46,936 bases of DNA, taken from the NCBI GenBank assembly GCA_017483185.1, contig JAFULM010000043.1:1-46936 (forward strand), given 5' to 3'. Under the pieces are notes generated by a model, which was given only the letters and a program-made list of their open reading frames with translations, was not told the origin of the DNA and did not search any database. The position numbers and the translations under genes are program-made. The stretch comes from Prevotella sp. (GTDB lineage: Bacteria; Bacteroidota; Bacteroidia; Bacteroidales; Bacteroidaceae). Numbering within the stretch: position 1 is the first letter of the stretch; each line of letters opens with the position of its first letter. Positions 1-8,787 of the stretch are shown here, in pieces.

Positions 1-142
1 CCATAAAAAACTATGAAAAACACTCGGGGGAGCCCGTCGGCAGGGGGCAGACAGCCCCCGTGAGACACAACCGCCTGTGTCAACAAATTTTTTATGTTCG
101 GCAGATTAACTGCTGTTAGCGCTTGCAAACATAGTAACTTTT

Positions 143-231
143 AAGGAGGGGTTAGGGGTGGTTAGTCATCTGTTGCCAGCTAAATAATGATAATCAGGGC
201 GTTGTTGTCTAACCACCCCTAACCCCTCCTT
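143..231. repeat. 23-bp perfect inverted repeat
   Basis: Arms 143-165 and 209-231 are exact reverse complements (left arm begins AAGGAGGGGTTAGGGG) around a 43-base loop. The right arm runs directly into a small CTCCTT/AAGGAG hairpin at 226-240. It lies in the gene-free start of the window (1-385), where the only other structures are a short GGGGGC/GCCCCC hairpin near 43-59 and the A/T hairpins at 291-338. It looks like a small palindromic interspersed element; function unknown. Confidence 0.8.
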
Positions 232-290
232 CGAAAGGAGGGGACTGAGATTAGCCCACGTAAAGACTTCCAAATGAGGACGGTATTGAA

Positions 291-338
291 GCTTTTTTGA
301 AGAAAAAAGCCATGTCCTCCCGTCGTTACGGCTTTTTT
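291..338. other. Overlapping A/T hairpins upstream of mnmA
   Basis: Two stems compete for the same strand. GCTTTTTT (291-298) pairs with AAAAAAGC (303-310) over a 4-base loop, while AAAAAAGCC (303-311) also pairs with GGCTTTTTT (330-338). Either could be a bidirectional intrinsic terminator insulating mnmA from the left. The mnmA -7 box follows immediately, so this is probably not part of the mnmA transcript. Confidence 0.5.
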
Positions 339-341
339 GAG

Positions 342-349
342 TAACTTTG
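342..349 (+). promoter_or_regulatory. Bacteroidota -7 box for mnmA
   Basis: TAACTTTG matches TAnnTTTG. No clear -33 TTTG lies 19-21 bases upstream. A start site a few bases downstream would fall near 356, so an upstream ATG at 347 would be untranscribed; this supports translation from 386 (or 395). Confidence 0.55.
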
Positions 350-385
350 TGCCCGTTATATAAGTATTGGATATACATTATTAAT

Positions 386-1468
386 ATGGCGACAATGGAA
401 AATCTTGCAGGCAAGCGGATTGCCGTGCTGCTCTCGGGCGGTGTCGACAGCGCCGTCGTTGTGCATGAACTGGCGCAGCAGGGACTCAAGCCCGACTGTT
501 TTTACATAAAGATAGGTCCCGAGGAAGAGTCGGAATGGGACTGTACGAGCGAGGAAGATATGGAGATGGCTACCGCAGTGGCTGCCCGCTACGGCTGCCG
601 GCTGGATGTCGTGGACTGTCACCGGGACTATTGGGAGCGCGTGACACGATATACGATGGAGAAGGTGAAGGCCGGATTTACGCCCAATCCCGACGTGATG
701 TGCAACAGGCTGATAAAGTTCGGAGCTTTCCACGAGAAGCGTGGCCACGACTACGACCTCATCGCCACGGGCCATTATGCCTGTACGGAGATTGACGGCG
801 AGGGCCGCAAGTGGCTCGTGACCAGTCCAGATCCGGTCAAGGACCAGACCGATTTTCTCGCACAGATATACGATTGGCAGCTGCGCAAGGCCCTGTTTCC
901 CATCGGTCACTATATGAAAGACGAGGTGAGGGCCATTGCCGAGCGTGAACATCTTGTCAATGCACGTCGCAAGGACTCGCAGGGCATCTGCTTTTTGGGT
1001 AAAATCAACTACAACGAATATCTGCGTCGCTATCTCGGCGAGCAGCCCGGCGACGTCGTCGAGCTGGAGACGGGACGCCGGATAGGCACTCACCGCGGTC
1101 TTTGGTTTCACACGATAGGCCAGCGTCACGGCCTCGGATTTGGCGGCGGACCGTGGTATGCGGTCAAAAAAGACATGGCCGCAAATATTCTCTACGTCAG
1201 TCACGGATTTGAACCGCGTACGGCTTACCGCAAGGATTTCCCCATCTGCGATTTCCATTTCCTGACCGTTCCGGTGGAAATGGAGCGCGTGACGTTCAAG
1301 ATACGTCATACGGCCGGCTACCATCCAGCCACGCTCGAGACGCTGGGCGACGGCCGTTATGTCGTCCATGCGGAGGAACTGATGCAGGGTGTGGCGCCGG
1401 GACAGTTCTGCGTGGTGTATGATGAACATCATCACCGGTGCTACGGGTCGGGCGAGATAACCGTGTGA
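386..1468 (+). CDS. mnmA: tRNA-specific 2-thiouridylase MnmA
   Basis: Predicted to make 2-thiouridine at wobble position 34 of Lys, Glu and Gln tRNAs, using ATP and persulfide sulfur in the cytoplasm. The 360-residue product has the N-type PP-loop SGGVDS at residues 17-22, a nucleophile Cys at 106 in NPDVMCNR, ATGHYA, and the second catalytic Cys at 202 in SQGICFLGK; the C-terminal beta-barrel with the GQFCVVYD-like end is present, so it is full length. The frame is open from 347, but 386 (ATGGCGACAATGG) is preferred because the -7 box sits at 342-349; an ATG at 395 is also possible. The next gene starts about 280 bases on, so mnmA appears monocistronic. Bacteroidota often carry more than one MnmA paralogue, so which tRNA set it serves is not certain. 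Confidence 0.93.
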   Translation: MATMENLAGKRIAVLLSGGVDSAVVVHELAQQGLKPDCFYIKIGPEEESEWDCTSEEDMEMATAVAARYGCRLDVVDCHRDYWERVTRYTMEKVKAGFTPNPDVMCNRLIKFGAFHEKRGHDYDLIATGHYACTEIDGEGRKWLVTSPDPVKDQTDFLAQIYDWQLRKALFPIGHYMKDEVRAIAEREHLVNARRKDSQGICFLGKINYNEYLRRYLGEQPGDVVELETGRRIGTHRGLWFHTIGQRHGLGFGGGPWYAVKKDMAANILYVSHGFEPRTAYRKDFPICDFHFLTVPVEMERVTFKIRHTAGYHPATLETLGDGRYVVHAEELMQGVAPGQFCVVYDEHHHRCYGSGEITV

Positions 1469-1688
1469 CGCCGATTATATATATAATATGGTGTCGCGTT
1501 GCGGCTAAGTTGCGTTGTGTTATAATGGTATAGGAATGTCGGCATGCGATGTGGAAGGAATTTGTCCCTACAATTCCTTTCTGTTTGCCTCTTGGTTCTT
1601 TTTCCGTCTTCTTTCCGCAGAATATCCGTCAAACATGGCGGCTGGCGTTAAAAATAATGAAATACTTCTTATCTAACCTTATTTATAT

Positions 1689-1696
1689 TACCTTTG
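1689..1696 (+). promoter_or_regulatory. Bacteroidota -7 box for the DUF2723 gene
   Basis: TACCTTTG matches TAnnTTTG, about 50 bases before the ATG at 1747. The expected -33 position reads CTTC and is weak. The box argues against the longer frame that is open from 1549. Confidence 0.6.
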
Positions 1697-1746
1697 TACG
1701 CACATTAAAAAACTATAGTTATTTAAAAACAATATCAATTCGACGA

Positions 1747-4700
1747 ATGAAACAGTTTAAGCGAGTGGACAATCTGCTCGGTTGGTTATCTTTCCTGATA
1801 GCCGCCTTTGTCTATTGCTCCACCATTGAGCCGACAGCCAGTTTCTGGGACTGTCCTGAGTTTATCACAACAGGCTACAAACTCGAAGTGGGACATCCAC
1901 CGGGAGCACCTTTCTTCATGCTGACGGCCAATCTGTTCTCACAGTTTGCCAGCGACCCGTCGCAGGTGGCATATATGGTCAACACGATGAGCGCGCTCTT
2001 CTCAGCCCTCACCATCATGTTCCTTTTCTGGAGTATCACCCATCTGACGCGGCGGTTGCTCGCCGGAAGCTGGGATGCGCTGACCCCGGCGAAGCTCATT
2101 GCCGTCGAGGCATCGGGTCTTGTGGGCGCTCTGATATACACGTTCAGTGACACGTTCTGGTTCAGTGCGGTCGAAGGTGAGGTCTATGCCTACTCCTCGC
2201 TGTTCACGGCCGTGGTCTTCTGGCTCATCCTCAAGTGGGAGGAGCATGCCGACGAGCCCCACAGTGACCGCTGGCTCGTGCTCATAGCCTATATGACCGG
2301 CCTCTCCATCGGCGTCCACCTGCTCAACCTGTTGTGCGTTCCCGCCTTGGTTCTGGTCTACTACTACCGCCGTTTCCCCCATCAGACACCTCAGGCAGAC
2401 CTGCGTGGCTCCATCGCTGCGTTGGCTGTGTCCATCGTCATCTTGGCCGCAGTGCTCTATGGAGTAGTTCCCGGCATCGTTCAGGTGGGCGGATGGTTTG
2501 AACTTTTCTTTGTCAATACGCTCGGTTGTCCGTTCAATACGGGTGAAATCATATACATCATCCTGCTCATTGCCACCATCATCTGGGCCATACGCGAGAC
2601 CTATTCGGACCGCAACGACAAGCGCGGCAACGCTGCTTTCCTCTGCGCCGTGGGCATGCTGGGCATCCCATTCTACGGTCACGGATGGTCGGCTGTGGTT
2701 ATTGGTGTCGTCGTCTTGGCACTGTTGTGGTTTGTCCTCAACCTGAGAGACAAGAAGAAGTCTGCCCTTATCAGTGCCAGAGTCAAGAATACGTCGCTGC
2801 TCTGCATGCTGATGCTGATGATTGGCTACTCGAGCTACGCGCTCATCGTCATCCGTTCGTCAGCCAACCCGCCGATGGACCAGAACTCTCCGGAGGACAT
2901 TTTCACCCTCGGACAGTATCTCGGACGCGAGCAGTACGGCAACCGACCGCTTTTCTATGGCCAGGCTTACACCTCACAGGTCGCTCTTGAGAAGGACGGA
3001 GAATACTGCCGCCCGGTTCTTGACAAGGGTGAGCCCGTCTACCAGCGCAAGGACAAGGCCACGCCGGACGAGAAAGACTCTTACTTCGTCGTGCGTACAA
3101 ACGACCAATACAAATACGCCCAGAACATGCTCTTCCCACGAATGTACGATCAGGGACGTGCCGGAGAATATGAAAACTGGATGGGCGGTGTCGAAGGAAC
3201 GCAGGTTCCGTACGACCGTTGCGGCGAGATGATAATGGTGAAGGTGCCCTCTCAGCTGGAGAACCTGCGCTTCTTCCTTTCTTATCAGTGCAATTTCATG
3301 TACTGGCGTTACTTCATGTGGAACTTCGCAGGCCGTCAGAACGACGTTCAGGGCAACGGAGAGCTGGAGCACGGCAACTGGATCACGGGCTTCTCGTGGT
3401 TTGACAACCTGCGTCTGGGCGACCAGAGCAAGCTGCCGGACGAGCTGAAGGAGAACAAGGGCCACAATGTCTTCTACTGCATGCCGCTCCTGCTCGGTCT
3501 CATCGGCCTCTTCTGGCAGTCCCTGCGCCGCGGACAGACCGGCATCCGCCAATTCTGGGTGGTCTTCTTCCTGTTCTTCATGACCGGACTGGCCATCGTT
3601 ATCTACCTCAATCAGACTCCCAGCCAGCCGCGTGAGCGTGACTACGCCTACGCCGGATCATTCTATGCGTTTGCCATCTGGTGCGGAATGGGTGTGGCCG
3701 CCATTATCGACGAGCTGACCCGCAGGCTCAAAGGCCATCACGCTTTGGTTGCCGCCGTCGTCGGACTGATATGTCTGCTCGTGCCCGTTCAGATGGCATC
3801 GCAGACCTGGGACGACCACGACCGCAGCGGACGCTACACCTGCCGTGACTTCGGACAGAACTATCTGATGTCCCTCGATCAGACCGGCAACCCGATAATA
3901 TTCACCAACGGCGACAATGACACGTTCCCCTTGTGGTACACTCAGGACGTTGAAGGCGTCCGTACCGATGCCCGTGTCTGCAACCTGAGCTATCTCCAGA
4001 CCGACTGGTACATCGACCAGATGCGCCGTCCGGCCTACGATTCGCCCTCGGTGCCTATCACATGGAGCCGTTTGGAGTACTGCGCGGGCACCAACGACTA
4101 TGTTTCGGTCAACCCGTCGCTGAAGAACGCCATCGACGCGATGTACACCGAATATCCCGACGAGGCCCGCCGCCTCTTCGGTGACAATCCCTACGAGCTG
4201 AAGAACATCCTCAAATATTGGGTACGCAACAACGGACTGAGCGAAGAGCAGCGCAACGTGATGAAGTATCTAGTAGGCGAAGGCATGTCGACCCATGTCA
4301 TTCCGACCGACACTGTCTATATGACCATCGACAAGGAGGCCGTCCGCAAGAGCGGCATGATGATGGCCGCAGACACCATTCCCGACCGCATGACAATCTC
4401 GCTGGCCGGCAAGCGCGCTCTCTACAAAGGCGATTTGATGATGCTTGAGATGATTGCAGAGAGCAACTGGACCCGTCCGATATACGTGGCGCGTACTGTC
4501 GGTCCCGAAAACTACATGAATCTTGGCGACAACTTTGTGCAGGAAGGCCTGGCCTGGCGCATCACTCCGTTCACGACCAATGCTCCCGGAGCACGCAATT
4601 TCGACACCAAGCGGGCATACGACAACCTTATGCACCGCTTCAAGTTCGGAGGAATAGACAAGAAGGGTATCTATCTTGACGAGACCGTCCGCCGCATGTG

Positions 4701-5124
4701 CCTGACCCATCGCAGTGTTTTCGTCCAGCTTGCGGTCAATCTCATCAGCGAGGGAGATAACAAACGGGCAGCGGAAGTGCTCGACTATCTGGAAAAGAAC
4801 ATACCGTCGTATAACGTTCCTGTCGATTTCACATCCGGTTCCATTGAGCAGACGCGAGCATATATCGCTCTTGGCGATAAGGTCAAGGCCATGAAGCTGG
4901 CTAATCAGCTTTGGACAAAGTCAAAACAGTATATGGACTGGTACCTCACCTTGGACAATATGCGCTTGGCCGGCGCCCATCGCGAATGTATGGAGAATAT
5001 CTATGTCATGCAGAATGTGGCCATGTTAGGCCGTCAGGTAGACGCCGCATGGGGCGAGAAGAAACTCGACGAGCTTGAGGCCGTCATTCGGGCGTATCAG
5101 GCAAAGGGTGGCCGTCTGGAATAA
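1747..5124 (+). CDS. DUF2723 family multi-spanning membrane protein (PMT-like)
   Basis: A 1125-residue protein. The N-terminal two-thirds is hydrophobic with roughly a dozen membrane segments and carries the DUF2723 hallmarks FWDCPEF (33-39) and GHPPGAP (49-55), with an acidic residue in the first loop as in GT-C enzymes of the protein O-mannosyltransferase superfamily. A second conserved block, PSQPRERDYAYAGS, begins near residue 624. The last third is soluble, with helical repeat-like segments near the end. Family knowledge suggests lipid-linked sugar transfer to exported proteins; the substrate is not visible here. The ATG at 1747 is preferred over 1549 because of the promoter at 1689 and because the family begins just before the first membrane segment. 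The deacetylase starts 36 bases downstream and shares its terminator, so the two are probably co-transcribed. Confidence 0.88.
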   Translation: MKQFKRVDNLLGWLSFLIAAFVYCSTIEPTASFWDCPEFITTGYKLEVGHPPGAPFFMLTANLFSQFASDPSQVAYMVNTMSALFSALTIMFLFWSITHLTRRLLAGSWDALTPAKLIAVEASGLVGALIYTFSDTFWFSAVEGEVYAYSSLFTAVVFWLILKWEEHADEPHSDRWLVLIAYMTGLSIGVHLLNLLCVPALVLVYYYRRFPHQTPQADLRGSIAALAVSIVILAAVLYGVVPGIVQVGGWFELFFVNTLGCPFNTGEIIYIILLIATIIWAIRETYSDRNDKRGNAAFLCAVGMLGIPFYGHGWSAVVIGVVVLALLWFVLNLRDKKKSALISARVKNTSLLCMLMLMIGYSSYALIVIRSSANPPMDQNSPEDIFTLGQYLGREQYGNRPLFYGQAYTSQVALEKDGEYCRPVLDKGEPVYQRKDKATPDEKDSYFVVRTNDQYKYAQNMLFPRMYDQGRAGEYENWMGGVEGTQVPYDRCGEMIMVKVPSQLENLRFFLSYQCNFMYWRYFMWNFAGRQNDVQGNGELEHGNWITGFSWFDNLRLGDQSKLPDELKENKGHNVFYCMPLLLGLIGLFWQSLRRGQTGIRQFWVVFFLFFMTGLAIVIYLNQTPSQPRERDYAYAGSFYAFAIWCGMGVAAIIDELTRRLKGHHALVAAVVGLICLLVPVQMASQTWDDHDRSGRYTCRDFGQNYLMSLDQTGNPIIFTNGDNDTFPLWYTQDVEGVRTDARVCNLSYLQTDWYIDQMRRPAYDSPSVPITWSRLEYCAGTNDYVSVNPSLKNAIDAMYTEYPDEARRLFGDNPYELKNILKYWVRNNGLSEEQRNVMKYLVGEGMSTHVIPTDTVYMTIDKEAVRKSGMMMAADTIPDRMTISLAGKRALYKGDLMMLEMIAESNWTRPIYVARTVGPENYMNLGDNFVQEGLAWRITPFTTNAPGARNFDTKRAYDNLMHRFKFGGIDKKGIYLDETVRRMCLTHRSVFVQLAVNLISEGDNKRAAEVLDYLEKNIPSYNVPVDFTSGSIEQTRAYIALGDKVKAMKLANQLWTKSKQYMDWYLTLDNMRLAGAHRECMENIYVMQNVAMLGRQVDAAWGEKKLDELEAVIRAYQAKGGRLE

Positions 5125-5160
5125 TGAGCAACAGAATAATCAACAAGGAAAGACCGAGAG

Positions 5161-5772
5161 ATGATCATTGAGCAACCGGCAATATGGCTGCGATGGCTCT
5201 ATCCGCGGGCCACGTGGCGTATGGACAAGAGCGAGCGGGCCGTCTATCTGACTTTTGATGACGGCCCCATCCCCGAGGCCACGCCTTTCATACTTGACAC
5301 GTTGGCTCGTTTCGATATCAAGGCGACGTTCTTTATGGTCGGTGACAATGTGAGGAAGCATCCCGAACTGTTCCAAAAGGTGGCGGCGGCCGGTCATCGT
5401 ATCGGCAACCACACGTACCATCATCTCGGCGGTTTCCGTCACTCCATCAGGCACTATAACGCCGATGCCGAGTTGGCCAACGAGCTGTTGCACACCGATC
5501 TCTTCCGTCCGCCTCACGGTTGGATGCGTCTGGACCAGTATTTCTGGCTCGGCCGCAAATACAGGATAGTGATGTGGGACCTTGTTACGCGTGACTATTC
5601 AAAGTGGATGACACCGGAGCGGGTGCTCGACAACGTGAAACGGTATGCCCGCAACGGTTCAATCATCACCTTCCACGACTCCCTGAAGAGCATCGACAAG
5701 CTCCGTTACGCCCTTCCGGAGGCCATCAAATGGTTGAAGGAGCAGGGCTACGAGTTCAAGGTTTTCCCCTGA
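5161..5772 (+). CDS. Polysaccharide deacetylase (NodB / CE4 family)
   Basis: A 203-residue NodB-homology protein: metal-dependent removal of N- or O-acetyl groups from a polysaccharide or glycan. The five motifs are readable: TFDDGP (motif 1), GNHTYHH (motif 2, metal histidines), RPPHGW (motif 3), WDLVTRDY (motif 4) and ITFHDS (motif 5). No signal peptide is evident, so the product may be cytoplasmic or exported by another route. It lies 36 bases after the DUF2723 gene and before a strong terminator; this pairing fits modification of the same glycan, which is inference. Substrate unknown. Confidence 0.9.
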   Translation: MIIEQPAIWLRWLYPRATWRMDKSERAVYLTFDDGPIPEATPFILDTLARFDIKATFFMVGDNVRKHPELFQKVAAAGHRIGNHTYHHLGGFRHSIRHYNADAELANELLHTDLFRPPHGWMRLDQYFWLGRKYRIVMWDLVTRDYSKWMTPERVLDNVKRYARNGSIITFHDSLKSIDKLRYALPEAIKWLKEQGYEFKVFP

Positions 5773-5776
5773 ATGT

Positions 5777-5828
5777 AATGTCACGGGCCGGCTGGCGATT
5801 GCCAGTCGGCCCGTGACATTCTGTTTTT
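5777..5828 (+). terminator. Strong intrinsic terminator
   Basis: A 20-bp stem (5777-5796 with 5801-5820, one G-T pair) and a GATT loop, followed by CTGTTTTT. It starts four bases after the deacetylase stop codon. Confidence 0.92.
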
Positions 5829-5912
5829 AATAGGGGGATTGTATTACAATAAGATCCCTACCATTTGCATGGACCTTATTATGATGTAGCCCTGTGTCTT
5901 TTGTGTATTAAA

Positions 5913-5998
5913 AATGTATCAGTGATTCCCCGGAACGTATCACCAAGTTCTTGGAAACGTATTAATCAGCTTTTCGGAACATCTCAATTATTTTATAC
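5913..5998. repeat. Imperfect 21-23-base tandem array at the 3' end of the Fur gene
   Basis: Four degenerate units begin at 5913, 5934, 5955 and 5978, each starting AAtGTATC, AACGTATC, AAACGTATTA or AACATCTC and most ending in CGG or TGG. The last unit overlaps the stop codon of the minus-strand Fur-family gene. It resembles the array at 42800-42871 in period and in lying at a gene end. Confidence 0.6.
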
Positions 5999-6418
5999 GC
6001 CGCACTCCGGACAATATCCTTTCATGACATAGTTGACCGACGTCTGGATGTAACCTTCGGGCAGCGGAATCTCCGGAATGGGCACGTTGTCGATGCAAAA
6101 CGTGCGGTGGCAGCGTTCGCAGTAGAAGTGGGCATGCACATCGTCGTCATGACCATCCTCGCCGTGGCTATGGCTGAGGCACAGTTCATATCTCACACCG
6201 TCGCCGCCGCTGTCAATGACATGCACCAGATGGTGCTCGCGGAAGAGTGTCAGAGCGCGGAATATGCCCGACTTGTCGACCGTCATTATCTTGTATTCCA
6301 GTTCTGACAGCGACATCGGCCTGTCAGCCGTGCCCAATGCCTTCACGGTCAGTATGCGGTTGACCGTCGGCCGTATGCCGTGCGCCGTCAGCAGTTCAGT
6401 ACATTTGTTCTCGTCCAT
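5993..6418 (-). CDS. Fur-family transcriptional regulator
   Basis: A 141-residue winged-helix metalloregulator. Residues 1-80 form the DNA-binding domain (TVNRILTVKAL, then SGIFRALTLFREHHLV as recognition region); the C-terminal half carries two CxxC pairs (CERC and CPEC) for structural zinc. Between them lies a stretch rich in His, Asp and Glu (SHSHGEDGHDDDVHAHFYC) expected to hold the regulatory metal site. It could sense iron, zinc or peroxide; the sequence does not decide this, though the His-rich loop makes zinc or iron more likely. It is transcribed divergently from the acetylxylan esterase, and the -7 boxes of the two genes are only 36 bases apart. Confidence 0.88.
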   Translation of the reverse strand: MDENKCTELLTAHGIRPTVNRILTVKALGTADRPMSLSELEYKIMTVDKSGIFRALTLFREHHLVHVIDSGGDGVRYELCLSHSHGEDGHDDDVHAHFYCERCHRTFCIDNVPIPEIPLPEGYIQTSVNYVMKGYCPECGV

Positions 6419-6531
6419 GACCTTTTCTTTTTGAAATGATTTTGTCCAAACGTCGTCCCGACCAATCCGTCATATTCGGGAGCGGCCTTGTCGTATTGCA
6501 TCCGTAAAATTAGCAATTATTCGTCAAACGG

Positions 6532-6583
6532 CAAAATTACGGCCGTCCAATCCACCATAATTAATCATTTTTGAGTATCTTTG
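6532..6583. promoter_or_regulatory. Divergent promoter region (Fur-family gene / esterase)
   Basis: Minus-strand -7 box TAATTTTG (plus coordinates 6532-6539) points to the Fur-family gene, and plus-strand TATCTTTG (6576-6583) points to the esterase. Neither has a good -33 TTTG at the usual spacing, which would be compatible with activator-dependent or weak promoters. No clear Fur-box palindrome was recognised between them. Confidence 0.5.
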
Positions 6584-6650
6584 CCTTTGTCACGGTCACC
6601 GCCTGACCTACGTGAATCTGAAACAATCAAATAAAAGATAATTATCAGAC

Positions 6651-7955
6651 ATGAGACTACAATCTTTTCTCCTTGTGCTTGTTTGCACATCGACGGCCGC
6701 AATGGCCCAGTTCTCGAAACCACGTCGTGCCTACGTCGAATATCTCGTCACGACCGACCATCCCGATCGCATATATGCCACCGGTCAGGAGGCCCGTCTG
6801 ACCGTCGAGGCATATAAGGGAGGCCGCCCCTTGGACGGTGTCAAGGTCATCTGGTCCGTCGGCGACGAGATGATGGATGTTCATCGGAGAGACACCGCCA
6901 CCTTCCGTGCGGGCCGTGCCGTCCTGCCACTCGGCACACGCACGCAGCCCGGTTTCCGCGCCTGCAATCTCCGTTTCACCGTCTACGACAAGACCTACAA
7001 GGACTTCGTCAAGGTCGCCTTTGCCCCCGACAGCATCCGTCCATATACCGTGATGCCCCGAGATTTTGACCGTTTCTGGGCCAAAACGCTCCGCACGGCC
7101 GCCCGCACTGACCTTGCTCCCGAGGTGACGCCCCTGCCGAAATACTCCACCGACAGCATCGAGGTCTCCCTCGTGCGCCTCAATGTCGGCCCCGGCGGAC
7201 GCCATGTCTACGGCTATCTGACCCGTCCGCGCGACGGCCGGCCACATCCCGTGCTTTTCTGTCCGCCCGGTGCGGGAGCCTCACGGATAACTCCGACCAC
7301 ATATTACAGTGAGCGCGGATTCATCTACTTCAACATCAACATCCACAACGACTGCAATCCCGAGCTTGACGAGGCGTCATACGCTGCTGCCAAGGCTGCC
7401 ACCGAGGGCTACAACCGCCGCGGCATCGCCTCTCCCGAGACATTCTACTATCGTGATGTCTACGCCGCGTGCTCCCGCTGTGTCGACTTCCTCTGTACGC
7501 TTCCAGACTGGGACGGCCGCAATGTCGGTGTCACGGGAGGCAGTCAGGGCGGTGCACTGACCATTGTGACTGCGGCGCTCAATCCTCGTGTCACGTTCTG
7601 CTCACCGTTCTATCCGGCTCTCTGCGACCTGACCGGTTTCCGCGAGGGGCGTGCCGGCGGTTGGCCAAAATACTTTGACGGCCGTAGTGAAGACGCCGGA
7701 GCAGCCGAGACACTGGCCTATTATGACGTGGTCAATTTCGCCCGCCGGCTCACGTGTCCTGTCTTCTATTCCTTCGGATACAACGACGACACCTGTTCCC
7801 CGACATCAACCTATGCCGCCTACAACGAGATAACCTCGCCGAAGACTCTCAGCGTCACACCTACCAGCGGCCACTGGCGCTTTCCCGAGACCAACGACGA
7901 GTCCGTGGCGTGGATGCAGCGCATGGCCGGAATGGTTCCGTCGGGTGGTCTCTGA
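6651..7955 (+). CDS. Secreted acetylxylan esterase (CE7/AXE1-type alpha/beta hydrolase)
   Basis: A 434-residue protein with a signal peptide ending near AMAQF (about residue 20). An N-terminal beta-rich region (about 25-125) precedes an alpha/beta-hydrolase domain of the acetylxylan esterase/cephalosporin-C deacetylase type. The triad is visible: Ser298 in GVTGGSQGG, Asp379 in GYNDDTCSP and His408 in SGHWRF; CPPGAGAS near 205 forms the oxyanion-side loop. Expected role: removal of acetyl groups from xylan or acetylated sugars in the periplasm. No glycosidase or SusCD pair is nearby, so the natural substrate is open. It reads away from the Fur-family gene and ends before a possible terminator. 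Confidence 0.9.
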   Translation: MRLQSFLLVLVCTSTAAMAQFSKPRRAYVEYLVTTDHPDRIYATGQEARLTVEAYKGGRPLDGVKVIWSVGDEMMDVHRRDTATFRAGRAVLPLGTRTQPGFRACNLRFTVYDKTYKDFVKVAFAPDSIRPYTVMPRDFDRFWAKTLRTAARTDLAPEVTPLPKYSTDSIEVSLVRLNVGPGGRHVYGYLTRPRDGRPHPVLFCPPGAGASRITPTTYYSERGFIYFNINIHNDCNPELDEASYAAAKAATEGYNRRGIASPETFYYRDVYAACSRCVDFLCTLPDWDGRNVGVTGGSQGGALTIVTAALNPRVTFCSPFYPALCDLTGFREGRAGGWPKYFDGRSEDAGAAETLAYYDVVNFARRLTCPVFYSFGYNDDTCSPTSTYAAYNEITSPKTLSVTPTSGHWRFPETNDESVAWMQRMAGMVPSGGL

Positions 7956-7975
7956 ACGGATTTTCTCATATTGCG

Positions 7976-8021
7976 GAGAGGGTAGGAGGACTCCTGACAT
8001 GTAGTTCCATATCCTACTCTC
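7976..8021 (+). terminator. Possible terminator after the esterase
   Basis: GAGAGGGTAGGA (7976-7987) pairs imperfectly with TCCTACTCTC (8012-8021) across a long loop; the run TACACATTTTATC follows. It is weak as a Rho-independent terminator because the loop is long and the T run interrupted. Confidence 0.35.
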
Positions 8022-8082
8022 TACACATTTTATCTCTGTTTTACTCAATGCAACAAGCTTATTTGTAAGTCTTTATGTGGGG

Positions 8083-8612
8083 CTCCTTGAAGGCAAGGAA
8101 GCTGTCCAGAACGTTTTGTAGTCGAAGGTAACTACAAATATAAGTTCAACAACGGATTCATCGCCATGAGCGACACCCATGTTCTGGTGCGGTCATGGCG
8201 CACGCAACACCCTCATGTGGGGGTCTTACGACGATGTGATGGGGTCGGACATTAACAAGATGGTAGGCAAACTACATTCGGAGAACCGTTACCGCAAGTT
8301 GCTGTTTGTGCTTGATGCCTGTTATTCCGGCACAATCGGCGAGGCTATCGAGGGCATTCCGGGCGCGCTGGTGTTCACTGCCGCCCTCGCCAATGAACCG
8401 TCGAAGGCCGACATATACGACAACGACATGAATGTATGGCTTTCAAACGGCTTTACGCGCACTTTCCGCGATGAGATTTCAAAAGACCCAATATAAGCCT
8501 TCGGGACCTTTACTACGAGACTGTGCGCGGCACGAAAGGCTCGCATCCACATATATACAATGCCGAGAACTACGGCAATATGCATCGTGAAACAATAAGA
8601 GAATTTCTATAG
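8083..8612 (+). pseudogene. Degraded C13 (legumain/GPI8-type) peptidase gene
   Basis: Translated pieces in two frames line up as one peptidase. One frame gives LEGKEAVQNVL up to a stop near 8119; the next gives VVEGNYKYKFNNGFIAMSD (about 8121-8177); the third (8179-8490) holds both clan CD catalytic blocks, FWCGHG (His) and LLFVLDACYSG (Cys), then FTAALANEPSKADIYD; the last (8490-8612) gives ISLRDLYYETVRGTKGS and ends HRETIREFL. So there are at least three frameshifts in about 500 bases, and no N-terminal half or signal peptide is recognisable upstream. The active-site residues survive, but no intact product is possible. Family assignment rests on the GHG and DACYSG motifs and their spacing. 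Confidence 0.75.
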
Positions 8613-8762
8613 ATTAACTTGATAAGAAACTTCCAATAATACAAGACGTGTTGTTGAGCATAGCGAAAATATGCCCGACGTGCGCGTCCCACGCTCTCAT
8701 CCCATTTTTAACAATTAAGAAAATAACAGACAAACGCGCTCAAAAACAGCCGTTTTTCTTGA

Positions 8763-8787
8763 ATTTTCCGTCCGGACGACGGAAAAT
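8763..8787. repeat. 10-bp hairpin before the GC-rich mosaic element
   Basis: ATTTTCCGTC (8763-8772) and GACGGAAAAT (8778-8787) form a perfect 10-bp stem with a 5-base loop. It is AT-rich at the base and lies in the gene-free stretch 8613-9312, which otherwise holds only the mosaic element and a promoter box. Confidence 0.7.

Noticed and set aside
356-1435. Long open frame antisense to mnmA (about 359 codons)
   Set aside because: It is the complement of a well-conserved gene; GC-rich third positions keep antisense frames open. The peptide has no recognisable family and no promoter. Similar antisense frames at 9292-10128, 18371-19840, 19944-21281, 25482-26576 and 39560-40762 were rejected for the same reason.
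5913-5998. CRISPR array
   Set aside because: Units are contiguous, degenerate and about 22 bases with no spacers; no cas genes are present.
6484-6600. Fur box controlling the Fur-family gene and the esterase
   Set aside because: No convincing 7-1-7 palindrome could be read between the divergent -7 boxes.
8083-8612. Caspase-like defence effector or programmed frameshift
   Set aside because: Motifs fit a C13 peptidase, but at least three frame changes, with no slippery heptamer noticed, and the lack of an N-terminal part indicate a pseudogene; no defence genes adjoin.
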